64,000 nucleotides of DNA from positions 81,000,520 through 81,064,519 of the forward strand of contig NC_058339.1 in assembly GCF_905475395.1 (NCBI RefSeq), written 5' to 3'. The notes below the pieces were generated by a model that saw only the letters and a program-made list of their open reading frames with translations, was not told the origin of the DNA and did no database searches. The translations under genes were made by a program, and so were the position numbers. Shown piece after piece: positions 22,736-36,230 of this stretch. This DNA is from Chrysoperla carnea. Lineage: Eukaryota; Arthropoda; Insecta; Neuroptera; Chrysopidae. Every line of letters starts with the position of its first letter. The stretch's first letter is position 1.

Positions 22736-25700
22736 ATGGTAATGCATGCAAGGAAAACACAGCGGATAAGCGATGGGTAGGGAAAATTGTTTTAATTTGA
22801 CACAACCTATACACAATTTGTAGATTTTTCTTTTTTTGTATATATGGAGGTCGTCTATTTAAATTTTTCCAAAAAAATGTTATTAATTCGATTTTTTTCT
22901 ATACATTTTCAGGTACTTCGAAAAACATCAGTCCCATCCCTATCAGGTAAATTTGATAATAATGGTTTCTACCACAAAAATTTTTTTTTCAGTTGACATT
23001 ACTACTTTTTCAGTTTTCATTAATTTAGATGTTTTTTTGCATTCTTTTGCAATAATTCGACTAAATTTTATTGATTTCCATACATTTACATTTAATTTGA
23101 CATATTGGACCCCAATATTTTGATTTTTTGACTTATAGGCGTAGCACATTCTTAATACTCCATTTGCATTTTTCAATGTAAAAAAATTTTATTAAAAAAA
23201 ACATTTTCAATTTGTTTGGGAGTTTTCTCCAAGTTTTGATTGGATCCATACAAATTTTTGTTGACATTTTCCCTTTTGTTTATGTTTATTTGTTGACATA
23301 ATATAAGCGAACACAACAAGTGTTTATACCGGAATCGAATACTTAATAACAAAAACAATTACAGAATTCCAAATATGGATCATCAAAAAGTGGCTCGTAT
23401 GGTACCAGTGGTGAAAGGTATGAAAGGATGCGGGATTCGCCAAATGGGAACTCTTACCGCTCAGATAGTCCAGATTCACAATCTCCTAGGGATAGAGATC
23501 GATCATACCAAAACAAGAACTCCTACTTACAGAAAATTCGTGAAAAGGAGAGAGAGAGAGAAAATCGAGACTACAAATCATCTAGGGATAAATATTCAGG
23601 TAATTTTTATTCAATTTTTACTTTTTTTTAAATTTCTAAGTAATGACATACTGCCAAAGAAAACACTCGATTTCGAAGTTTAAATAGTAGAATCTGAGGC
23701 CATAAAAAAGGGGTTACAAATTTAGAACAACAATTTAATTTCGCATACATTTTGGGTAAGCCCTAAATTATGGAAAATTAATATCAAAGGAAGTTTGGGT
23801 AATCTGTATCAAAAATATTTGTATTCAAACAGTAGGAATATATTCCGGTTTGATAAGTGAAACACTCCAATCTAGAAAAAAATGCCGAGCATTTTAAATT
23901 TTGGTATTAACGTCAAACTTTTGTTGTTAATTTAGGTCATGTTTATTTACTTTTTGTTTGAATTTTTGTTTTTTTGTATATTTAACAAAAATGTAAATAC
24001 AAATTTTGAAATAGTTAAGAAGGTGCGATAAGTATCGCTGATTTAGGCAGTAAAATGAATTATGTTTGATAGGATTTCCAGGCAATATAAGATATAACAC
24101 TTAGGTCAATCTTTAAACGTCTGGAGATTAAGACAGGTTGGTCGCATTGATTGAAAGACCATTCGTTCAATATTTTAATCATTTCACGTTCTGTCTTTCC
24201 GATGTTCCGCCGGTCGTCTTTCTAAACGACTGAACTAATTTGATGTTCTCTATTCAACATCACTTCTTTTTTAGCCGAGATAAAAAGTTTTTCTATACAG
24301 TATCTTAGTTTAATAACCCGCTTCTTGGTTTGATAATCAATAGTACACTTAAAAGCAAAGCATATAAATTTCAATAATGTATTTCGGACTCTCTCGTGTT
24401 TTCTTAAGAAAACTGGGTTTCTAGACTACGAGTTTAAAAGACTAATAACATTTTTGCTCACATATTTCCCATTTGTAAAATAAAAAACATTCTGAATGAA
24501 TAAATTTTACGACATTCGCTAAACGATAATGGAATGAATAATTTCACAAATATTGTCAACCGGATCTTTTATTCCTTGTCGAATTTTTGTAAACAAGTTG
24601 ATTGTAATAATGTAGGCTGTTATCGACACAAGATTTAAATTGTCGTGATGTGTTACAGTTTTGTATTCTTTATCATTGATATAATTTTCAAAAAATTACA
24701 CGGTTTTTAGTACCTTGTTGTTCCACATAAGAGGAGCCAATGGGTCCTAGATCTACCATATTCTTCCTCCTAGAAGAGTGTTCGCTTTAGGATATTAGCT
24801 ATTTGAAATCGAGTTCTCTCTTCAATTTTATTAAAATCGTGGCAAATCTCAAAAATTTTACAATGTTTCTCGTGATATAGACGATGTTATACTATTACAA
24901 CGAAATATTGTTCCCCTGTAACAGAAAAACTAACTGTTATGTATCAACCAGGACTGTGATGCAATGGAAAGTTAATAATAAGTATTGAAGTTAAACACCC
25001 AAAACCACATTTACATCTTATTTCTCACCCCTGCATAATAGAAGAATGAATTTTTCTACATTCGAATTACTCATTACGGTTTAAGGATTGTAAATAAATA
25101 GCTGATTATTTTATACTTCTTCTGAAACAAATTGTTTGAAGTATGGATTGGAAAATGTTCAAAAATTTTCATGAATAATATATCATTTTCTGTTTAATAA
25201 AAACATTTCAGAACTGTTTCATTTTTAATACCAATAATATAAATAATTTCGAAAAATATTTTCTATAAAGTCGACATTTAATATTGAAACTTTTTTTTCA
25301 GTTTGTGTCAGATCACCAAAAGATAAACGAAGTCGGGACAACAGAGACTCTGAGCACAGAACCAATCACGACAGGAGTTCCGATGACAAAATATTACATT
25401 CAATCAAAGTTATGTCACAGAATTCATCACGGGATCGCAAACCCTCGCACAATTGCCAAGAAAAGGTAATTTAAAAGCAGATTTAATTAATTTACACAGG
25501 CGATGGTTAGTTTTTTTAAATTCGATATTTATTTATTAAAGGAAATATATAAAAAAAAGTACCCTTTAAGATTATACAAATAAAGTAGTGGGCTTCATAC
25601 CCCAATAACCAGAGAAAAAAGTAGGTTCATAATGCAATTTATTACTGAACGGACTTGACTTGGAAGAGCGTCTCCAGGTTAAAGGAGTTTTTCAAGCAAA

Positions 25701-28700
25701 TAGACCTAAAGTATTATGTCAAAGTCAGGGAGCAGCATCGGAAATCCACAGCTTCTCTGGCGGTATTGCTTCTAGGATCGTATGTCCAAAAGTTTGGACC
25801 CAAACTTTCTATATCTAAGTCTGACTATGATAAATAGAGACTAAATCGTGACATTTTAGCTATAAAATGCGAGAAAATATCTATGCGAACGTTAGTTCCA
25901 AAAAGAGAAGTTTTTTGTTTTTATTTTTTCTTATTTGTATCATTTTTCTATGTTTATAATTATAGAGGGAAGAACGAGAACGAGTAAATCGTGTCGGTGA
26001 TTGGTCAGAGCACATCAGTTCATCTGGTAAAAAGTATTATTACAATTGTAAGACGGAGGTATCACAATGGGAAAAACCTCGGGAATGGATAGAACGTGAA
26101 AGAGGTGATCGATCAACACGAGGTAGTTGCAAAGAGCGAAGCGGTAGTGATATCAATGACAGAGGTTATAGTGGCTCATCCAGTCGATCGGCATCCTCTA
26201 TACATGAAAAACATTCCACTGTACCGCGATCGAGTAACAGTAGTAATCGAGAGAAATTAACAACAAGTTCATCACGATCGTGGCCAACAGAATGCGATCG
26301 TGAACGAGAAAGAGAACGTGAAAGGGAAAGAGAACGTGAACGAGAGCGAGAACGTGAACGGGATCGTGATCGTGAAAGAGATAGAGAGCGTGAACGTGAT
26401 CGTGATCCTTTACCGGTTGCGGAGACAAGACGTCGATCAGAGGCTACTGCCGATGCACAGGATATGGATATTTCACCAGGAGATAGCACACCCACCTCAG
26501 AAGCATCTCGTGAACCACAACCTGAACAAATAGTAGCAACTGGACCTGTATTACTTGCTACAGCCCTTCCTAGATTAACGTCGTCAACCCCACCAATGGT
26601 ACCGCCACCTGTAAGTGGTGCACCACCGCCGGGACAAGCGCCGGGGCCACCTAATGTGCCCGTCAGTTTAGCTAATCTACCGCGTCTGTTATCACAGATG
26701 ACTGGACATAAATCACTGGAATCAGCCGATCCACAGACAATTCAAACAATTCACACTGCATTAATGATGACACGCGCAGATGTACCGACATCTGTTTCAC
26801 AGCCACTTAAAGTGGAAACTACTAGTACTCACACAACAAGTGAGGGACCTCCAACGCCCACACATTCAGAAGGACAAGATTATAATGATAATCGAAAATG
26901 TAAGTAAAGAATACTTCTTACTGTTTGATTACCGTTTACTTCTTTAAAAGTTTCAACCTACGACTTTTTATTAGAAAACTTAATTATAACTTGCGTAAAT
27001 TCTGTGTTACCAATTGACAGGTAACATAGTAATACGTCATCAACAGAGAGCGCCAAAAGACTGCGTTTAAACATCTCAAAATTATTCTGTATTTTAAATA
27101 TTTTTTTACACTTAATTGACGTATTTTTAAACAGTATTTATATTTTTTCCTATGTTATAACGGTGTAAACAATGAATTAAAAAAAAAAAACATGAATATT
27201 CCCTATTGTATTTTTCGGACACGCATCTCCTGCGAGTCTACGGGTTACATTTAACTGGTATCATATATCACAGAAATTTCTCTAAAATACTTTTCCAAAT
27301 TAAAAAAAAAAAATGTTTTATAATCTCATACACAAATACGATCATTCCTAATCGAAAACCCTCTAATCTATTTATATAAATTCATCAAATAATTTGCATT
27401 ATCCTGTGAAGTGTCTTCCATTATATGAGCTGTTATTTATTCATCCATGCTGATTAGTTAATTTTTTCTTATTTGTTTACAGTGAATAGTCCACCAAGCA
27501 GTTTAAGTTCACTCGGTGCGTTGCGCCCACAAGGACCAAGTCTAACACCATCGCTATCAAATCATTATCGCGACGATTTAGTCAATCATATCCGAGGTTG
27601 GCCAGCAGATATATTAGAAAAACAGGTACCAATGTTTTTATTACAGTTATCAAATCTTGTTTTAAATGATGGGGTTTAACCTGCGTTTCTTAGACCACGT
27701 CTATAACAGAGACCACCCACATCATTATTTTTAATCTTTATTTGTTAAATTACATTCGAATATATAATTAATTTTATGATGTGGGTGGAGTCGGTTACTT
27801 CTTTCTTATCCAAGCGACGGCAGTGTGATCAATTTACCGCTTCATTAACTATTTTTGTTCATACTGCCGCTGCCTAGATTCAACCTCGCAAACTCCAAGC
27901 CATAGAGAGAGCCAGCCTCACAAATACTATTAAGGGTATTTGTTTGTTTTTAACTTTGTCCCATCTCCTTCATTAACACGATGCTATTTAATTATAAAAA
28001 CAAAAATGTCTTTATTTTTTAAATTAGTGAAAGTTTATTCTGTCAACACTTAACAACGCTCCTTGTATAATCAGATCTTTCTGCTGGTATCGAGAAAGAT
28101 CTGATCCTACAATTATTGCGTCAAATTTGTTTAATGGAAATACAAATTTTAATTTCAGGCCCAAAAATTAGAAGAAGAAGCTCATATAACCGGTAGCCTA
28201 CAGTGTACCAAAGTTTCAGCTGACCTTAAAATTGCTCGATCGTTAGTTCGACTCACAGAAATTCAAGCAACATTACAGGAACAGCGGTAAGATAAAAATA
28301 TCGATTCTTTCCACAGATCACAAAATATTTAGAATGTGAATGTAAATTTAATATTTCTGAATTTTAAATCGCTTCAAACGAAAAATTTCTTGTTGATCTG
28401 CGTGATTCTTAAAAATTTTAGACTACGAGATTGTGTCTTAAAAGCGTTATATGAATTTAAGAAATATTTGAAGCCTTCGTAAAATTACCCCTTCGTGTGC
28501 CAAACAAATTTTACTGTATAAAGTCCAAAATACCTATTTTCTTACACAAAATCACTGGAGAATGTAACAATGTGGAGCCATGGAAAACTAAATTATCGTC
28601 GAATTTGTCCGCGTAAGAACCGCAATTGGATTCACTTTTAAGACTAAGAAGACATATTCCAAGATAAAACTGGTTCATTGCTAAGAAACAAGTACCTTCT

Positions 28701-29206
28701 GAGTGGAAGGACTTATTGGCCACTCCTGTGAAATTATTTTATAATAGTTCTAGAAACCGATTGAACTATTCCCCACTTGTAGGGCTTGCATGGAGCACGA
28801 TTAAACCTCCATACATGTTATTTGTATCAGAAGAAACATGCAGGGTGTCAGGTATAGAATGTTTGTTCCTGGAAGCAATGGACTTTCTGTGCGGCATCTG
28901 GTAGCGACAGAATCTACCCGGATATATGCCTTCGGATTGGATCCCTTGGCCTAGATGTTAGGGACCCATTTGCGGTTCGCCTCTTTTGTATTTATTATTA
29001 TAGATCCAGAGCTATACAAGCAGTTGTTTCCTAAAACCATATATATTCAATTTTGATGTCACAAGTTCTCGATTCATTCGGCTGGGATTAATGATTTAAA
29101 ATATTTTCTTTTATTTATTTTTTTCAGAATATTGTTTCTACGTCAACAAATAAAAACATTAGAAGAGCTAAAGTCACAAAATTCATTTATGTCTGAAGAT
29201 TCCTAG
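22736..29206 (+). CDS. WAC: WAC: WW domain-containing adaptor with coiled coil
   Basis: Eight exons join in phase: 22736-22776, 22913-22946, 23365-23599, 25302-25465, 25966-26899, 27483-27625, 28159-28286 and 29128-29206, giving about 585 residues (human WAC about 647). The N-terminus [14 protein letters not shown] and the 34-nt microexon encoding [11 protein letters not shown] fit the conserved WAC start. The WW domain is at about 170-197 (W171, W193, P196; [19 protein letters not shown]). A long Arg/Glu/Asp run follows at about 268-307, then a Pro/Ser/Thr-rich linker. The conserved C-terminus includes [12 protein letters not shown] and the coiled coil ending in [20 protein letters not shown]. 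In animals WAC brings RNF20/40 to RNA polymerase II for H2B ubiquitination and also acts in autophagy and mitosis. Identification rests on motif order and C-terminal identity, so it is very secure; exon 3-4 junctions are the least conserved part. Confidence 0.95.
26290..26411 (+). repeat. Low-complexity codon run encoding Arg/Glu/Asp dipeptides in WAC
   Basis: About 40 codons alternate CGT/CGA with GAA/GAG/GAT. The run makes long open frames on both strands, which are shadows. Mixed synonymous codons suggest selection for the charged tract rather than simple slippage alone. Confidence 0.85.
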
Positions 29207-29343
29207 TGAGTGTGATGCTAGTGTGTTTGTTTATTGTGAGTTGAATTAGTGTATATGATTTACAGCGTGTCACGGGCGTCATTCGTGTTTCCATCGATAA
29301 TTTCAATTCAAAAATATGCTCTGCTGCTTTCACCCATCAAATG

Positions 29344-29349
29344 AATAAA
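29344..29349 (+). promoter_or_regulatory. Candidate polyadenylation signal of WAC
   Basis: AATAAA lies 138 bases after the WAC stop codon, the first canonical hexamer downstream on this strand that I see. Cleavage would be expected shortly after it. Confidence 0.5.
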
Positions 29350-32300
29350 ACAACTCTGTAAAGCACATTATTTATTTGTTGTTTGTGAATAATTGTTGTT
29401 GTGGGAACTGGGTTTTGTGGGTGAATAGGTGAACGCGTGGCGTGGGGTAGGTGAGAAAGAGAGGATTGTTGGTAACGGCGACGAGCGACGACCTCCATTG
29501 CATTTTAATTCAGATTTATATTTACTAAGCTAAAAAGACTATCTCCATAGTTAAATTTTACATTTATTATAATAATTATGTGAACTCTTGTATTTGTATT
29601 ATAATATTGGTTTTATCTGTTAGTGTATTTACTATACAACTCTATACCCAAGGGGACACGGGCGTCAATTTTCAATTTTGTAATTTATGATCTGATTTCC
29701 ATAAAAGAAAAAAAAAAATTCATGTAAATGTGTGAATATAATACTAACATCATGAAAAATTTTTATTTTTTTTGTGACGTTATCATTTAAAAATATCAAA
29801 CAGGATGTCCCTCCACAATTTAGTTAGCAAACATTATTTCATAATTTTATTATATTTTGAAAGAAAAAAAGTCCCCTAGCTCGTAAGCCAAGATTGTTAT
29901 TGATAAATACATTTTTTCACCACGAGAATTCTTGTTGAAATTGGTTACCGATTTTTGTTATTCTTACAGGAGAAGATCATAGAATAACAAATGGAAAAAA
30001 ATGTTTACTCTACGCTTGATAAAAAAAAGTGTATTCGTTTTTATAGATACAGAAGAAGGTGTTTTTCTAGGTCTCAGGGCAACGTACACCCTGTTTTATC
30101 GAATGTTGAGCAAAATGATTTTTGCACTTGTTATTAAATTTCTTGTAGAAAGATAGAAAACCGAAATCCATCCTCAAGAATTGTCGTAGTTAAAAAAATT
30201 GCTAGGCTAAGCATAATTAAGACACATAAGAATTTTTAGAGGTATATTTTATCAATGGCAATATATGCTGACGGGCATCCAGACTAATATGGCTTGGTAA
30301 AATAGTACATTTATCATTGGGAAAAATGCAAGCTAAAATTTTTCCTTTGTTTCAGTACTATAAAAACATATCTAAAAGTTCATCGAAAACGCGTTCGAAA
30401 GATTTATGAAAAGTTAAATGTAGTGGAAACAGTATATCTCGCTAACCAGCCATTAGGTTTACGTCATTTTAGGGTATTTTACCTTAAAAACTAAACAAAA
30501 CTGAAAAGTCTTCTTCAAACACCGATTTTGGCCAAAATTTTAACAATTGCCTCAGTCAACTTTGAAGTATGTTCTACAATTTTTTGCTTTTGGAAAATTA
30601 AATATTAATCTTCCTTAACTTATTTTATAAACACAATTTTTGAATGGCCCTTTTGAATGTTTTCATAGTATGAAAATGATGAAGAGAATCATGTTGAAAA
30701 ATTATTGTTTGCAATTTTTTCAAAGGTAGACCCATTTTTTTTGGTATTATTTTCCTAGACTAATAACATAAAATACTTTAATTTGGGAAAATTAACAAAA
30801 TGGCAGATTTTTTTTTTGTATAATGGTGATATTTTTTAAAGTCCATACTATTTATTTTTAAATTAGACTGTTCTTTCTGTTGTAAATTACGTTTTCTGAT
30901 TCTATGAAAAACATTTCTTTAAAAATAAAATAAAAAGTTAATTTAATCAAGTCAATTTTTTTGAATTCCTCTTGGATATCCTGTAAAGTTGGGCGCTAGG
31001 AAGTCGTGCATTATTGTTTCACTTGTATAAAAGGCTATACCAAACTTTTTTTTGAAAAATTTTTGAGGTATTGTTCTTTTCATGAAATGTTTTCTAATAT
31101 CTACCCACACTTATAATTAATTTTGCGGAATGAGATCGTTAATCACTGCATAACTAGAAACAATTTACCTCAGTCTCTTTCACCCACTTGAACTAATAAT
31201 TTCTGATAAACGTTTCATCCTTAAATTTGCTCGCTATTTTCGATAATTTTATGACTGAACAAAATTACGCAAACTTGGACCAAACAACCCAGAAACATTT
31301 ATGCTGTGTGAGATCAAATACGGCGCTTAGGCCTCACTTTGATATCAATTGGTAAAATTTAGATTTATAGCGTCTTAAATTAATAAAAATCACATTCAAA
31401 CTATACAATAAATTTCGTCAAAAGCTTCACCATTACGCCATGGTTTCTAAGATCAAATGATCCGTAATTATCAAAAATAAAGTCTAAGAGTTGAACCTGA
31501 TCAGTTTTCACCGATTGAAGAATTCTTGCATAGAATTAAGACTAAAAAAACGTCGACGTAAAACTTAAAATTAATCTTAATAGGTCACATGATCGCTTCC
31601 ACTATCCAGGCTAGCAAAAAGTCAGGATCGATCATTTTTGGCAGCGAAAAAATTCCATTAATAACTTTTATTTTGTGATGAGACACGAAAAAGCAGATGT
31701 ATCTAGATAAATAAAAATAATATACGTCACTTTAATCGGTTAAAAATATAAAAAATTCTGGAACAAAACTAATGACCTCATTCGAATTAATTATAGAATT
31801 ATGAGATGTCCAAAATTCGACATATGTGTACTTTTTCTTTTCTCTAAACAAAAAAGTGCTGATTTTTATTTGTCTTCCCAAATCAAACCTAAATTTTTTT
31901 CCATTTTTTCTCCAAGTATATCAAGTTTATGCTTGCTAACTAAATTGTTATGGTTCACCCCTGTAATATATATAATCTTGAATGTTCAATTTTAGTACAA
32001 AAAAAAAAAAAATAAATAATAATAATAAAAATAAGGAAAATCACATGAAGATGACGTTCTTGAAGTGTTGGCTTCGCTAATTTTACGCAACTTGAAACAA
32101 TATCGAAGATATCGTTTCTATAAAATGATTTCAGTTTTATTCATCTAGAAATTCGAGTATATTGTATTAATTCGGATTTTTTTCAATGAATGTTTTCATG
32201 GCCAAACGTATACAAAATTTAACTGTCAAAATATACCGGAAATGGCATGGCAAGTGTATGAATAATCGCAAAAGAAACTGAGGCATAATACTTGAATTTC

Positions 32301-32922
32301 AGCGAGGTTAATTGAATTTTTTCATACGGATAATGCTGTTAGAGCTCGTTAAATGTTAAGGTTCGTTGGAATTTAATCTCGAACTCGGAAAACAATCATT
32401 TGCAGTTGGTTACATGGGGATATCAATATTAGTAGTAGGTACTCCCGGTTATGCAAAAAGTGATACAACCTTACGATGGAGTAATGAATTATCAAATTTC
32501 GAGTTGCTGAAAAAAATGCCGGGCACACACTAAAATTATTTTCATAAAAGAGCTATTTCAATAGTAATGTTTCCTTTGGGGGAAAAATACATGTGATTTG
32601 ATTTTAAGACTCACAAAATTATTGAAAATCAGATAACCTTTTGTTTTTGGATATAATTTGTTGTTTGGAAAATACAGTTCATAAAAATTTCAATTAATTG
32701 ATGAATTAAGACAGTCGAATTTAAAATAATAAATTTAAAAAAAATTGACTAATTGCGTTAAAAATTATCGCTGTTGGAAATGTGAAAATGAGTCACAACA
32801 GTTATCTGTGAGATGAAGTACATCATGACGTAAATCCAGGATAATGTCAATATAAAAATTTTACAATAAATTAAAACAATCAGTATCCTGTTAAGTTTAA
32901 GGTATTTAAGAAAAGTATCATA

Positions 32923-33507
32923 TTAAGGATGTACGAGCACCAAGGAAATTTTAAATAAAAAGCTAGATTTTTTTTTATATGAAGTTGTGCTAAGTCTAAA
33001 TCAATTCTGAAATTGTAGGGAGGGTTGCCCGATTATTTAAAAAAATAAATGACTTCAAAAATAGATAAAACGGTAGATGGATGATATGTTTTCATAGATT
33101 TCTCTTCTCCAAAACTAGTTGGTGGAAATAAAATAAAAAACTATTTAAAGTTATAACCTTAATAAATTATTGAAAACGAAAAAAAACCCGTTGTGCCGAT
33201 TAATTAAGGATGTATGAGCACGGTGGTGGGGGACACATTAAAAAAAAAGTATATTTTCAATTTTGATGATGAATTATGTTATTTATAACTTAACAATATA
33301 AAACGAAATTGAAAATTTTGTTCAATTAGTAAGCTTTCGATATTTCGAAAACCAAGGCAGATATCGGAAATTTTTTTTTTCTTATTTTTCGTTTACATTC
33401 ATGAAGTTATTCCGTAATAACAAAATTAACCATCAAAGTTGAAAATAAAAGGTACAAATAATTTCAACACTAAATCTAAAATTTCCTTGGAGCTCGTACT
33501 ACCTTAA
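32923..33507. mobile_element. TTAA-flanked MITE, copy 2 (longer, probably nested)
   Basis: Bounded by TTAA at 32923-32926 and 33504-33507, with inverted ends GGATGTACGAGCACCAAGGA and the complement of GGTAGTACGAGCTCCAAGGA. A third terminus-like sequence (TTAAGGATGTATGAGCAC) occurs inside at 33204, suggesting one copy inserted into or fused with another. The left half matches 9890-10165 in reverse orientation, including AAATGACTT, GGTAGATGGATGA and TTTTCATAGATTTCTC. Confidence 0.75.
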
Positions 33508-34295
33508 GAAAAAAAAATGTCTAATATGTGTTTCAAACATGTGTGTAACGAAATTTTCAAAATTAATCTTTTTATAAAAAGGTCATTTCTATCCATCCGT
33601 TTTAACACTTTTATGTAATATACGTAAATATATATTTAATATTTCAAACAGTTTTTGCGATGTATAGTTTATAATAATAATGCCAAAAAAGGGAGAGTGG
33701 AAATGAATTTTTATATAGAGCATGCCTTCAAAAGTTTCGTGACACATACTTGGAACCGCCATAAGTGAAAAAATTTCATGCTAAGATTTTAACGGAAATA
33801 TCTATTTTGAGCTAGTCATTTTATCTGGCATCTGTCCCTTACTGAAAAAAGAATTAACGGTCGAATGTTGAAAATTTTAATTTTAGACTGTTGTAACATC
33901 TTGTATTTCTTCTCTTATTGCAAGTCGCCTTTTTTATCGGACATGGAAGTTATTCGACATGATTTTTATCTCCTTTCGTATCTTGAAGAAGTCGTTATTT
34001 TGAATTTCTATTCTCAAGTAAGGTAAGTATGATTCATCCTAATATAATAGATATTGCTAGAAAACCATAAGTTGGACGGTAACTGGCTCTTAGGCTAAAT
34101 CAAGAGACGTTGTTTAGGGTTAGCTAAACTTTTTTACCCAAGTTTGTAACGCTTAAAAATATTGATGCTACGAACCAAATTTTGGTATATGTGTTCATTA
34201 AATCACCTAATTAGTCCATTTCCGGTTGTTTGTCTGAGTGTTTGTCTATCTGTCAATACGTTAAATCAAAAATGAAAAGAGATATCAATAGACCA

Positions 34296-34956
34296 AGAGC
34301 CAGTGACCAATTTAAGGTTGTCATTTCAAAAGTCACGAAACTTTTCATAAAAAAACCTCAATACCTACAGATACTGAAACGCCACTTCTGGCAGCTCAGT
34401 GTGGCCGGGTTGAAATACCCTAATTTTTTAAAGAGGGTAAGAAATAAGGCTCATTTTTGTTAAAGTATAAATCATAAAATTTTAAGAAATTACTTTCGAC
34501 AATATTTTTACTTCATACAATTTTTGCCAGAACATTTACATCCCTCCTAATTATTGCCAGAACGCTATAAATATTTATTTAAAAAAAATCCAATGTTGTC
34601 ATTTCATCACTCTTGAAATTTTAACAGAATAAAGAAAATATATTAATAATTCATAATATTTAATGCCAGAACGAAATTCTATCACCAACAGTCTGCCAGA
34701 GCGAAAAACGTATCCGTGCGAGTGAGAGCAATGTATATGAAAACCTATGAGTTAGAGTGAGAGGGCATATTTATTCATTGTTGTATACGATTCAACAACA
34801 TTTCTTATTACTAACCCTCTTTAAAAAATTAGGGTATTTCAACCCGGCCACACTGAGCTGCCAGAAGTGGCTTTTCAGTATCTGTAGGTATTGAGGTTTT
34901 TTTATGAAAAGTTTCGTGACTTTTGAAATGACAACCTTAAATTGGTCACTGGCTCT
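34296..34956. mobile_element. Inverted-repeat element, 661 bp, with nearly identical 143-bp ends
   Basis: 34296-34438 and 34814-34956 are almost perfect reverse complements, opening AGAGCCAGTGACCAATTTAA and ending at AGAGGGT. The middle 375 bp is non-coding and contains four copies of TGCCAGA(A/G)C near 34527, 34553, 34662 and 34692. The near-identity of the arms suggests a young or gene-converted fold-back or MITE. Confidence 0.85.
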
Positions 34957-35555
34957 CCGTATACAAGCTGAAATTTGTATAGTGTGCTTAGGATGTTACA
35001 AGTGAGGTCGAGTGCGTAAATGAACAAGAGTATCTGATCGAATGGAAGGAAGTTTCCAGGGACAACGGAAGACTTTGGAGTTCAAAGTAAGCGCTTTTCA
35101 CCTCAAATCTTGTCATATAAGAAATTCTTCACGTGAGAACAACGTTCCAAACTGCCTAAAATATTATATCACGAGAGTATCAAGTTTGATATACTTATTT
35201 AGGGCTCTCGTAAGTTCGAAGGTTTGAGTTTAGGTATATTGGGTTAATTATTCGTGAATCGCAAGACTCTCGTTTATATCCTGAACGTTTGGTACTGTAT
35301 GCTTCATATTGAAACATATCAAGTGTAAAAATATAGCTTTAATATTTTATAGTAAATTTTGGAACAAAAGAAAATGCTTAACTCTATCTTTTTACGCCTA
35401 CCATGGTATTCCCAAAAATGTTCAGGAAATATAAAAAAATCTTCGAATCTGAGTTATTTAATGTTAAAATATTTCAATTATTTGAAATCATTTCTGGGTG
35501 TCCCAAAATATTTAACTTGAAGAAGTTACTATCCGATTTTCAAATTCCTATCTTT

Positions 35556-36230
<675 letters not shown>

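Noticed and set aside
23375..23683. 102-codon plus-strand frame over WAC exon 3
   Set aside because: Out of frame with the conserved WAC text and running past the splice donor at 23600.
25655..25837. 60-codon frame in WAC intron 4
   Set aside because: Slightly GC-richer but with no recognisable motif and no continuation in other frames.
26166..26495. Minus-strand Ser/Arg-rich frame
   Set aside because: Antisense reading of the WAC Arg/Glu/Asp codon run.
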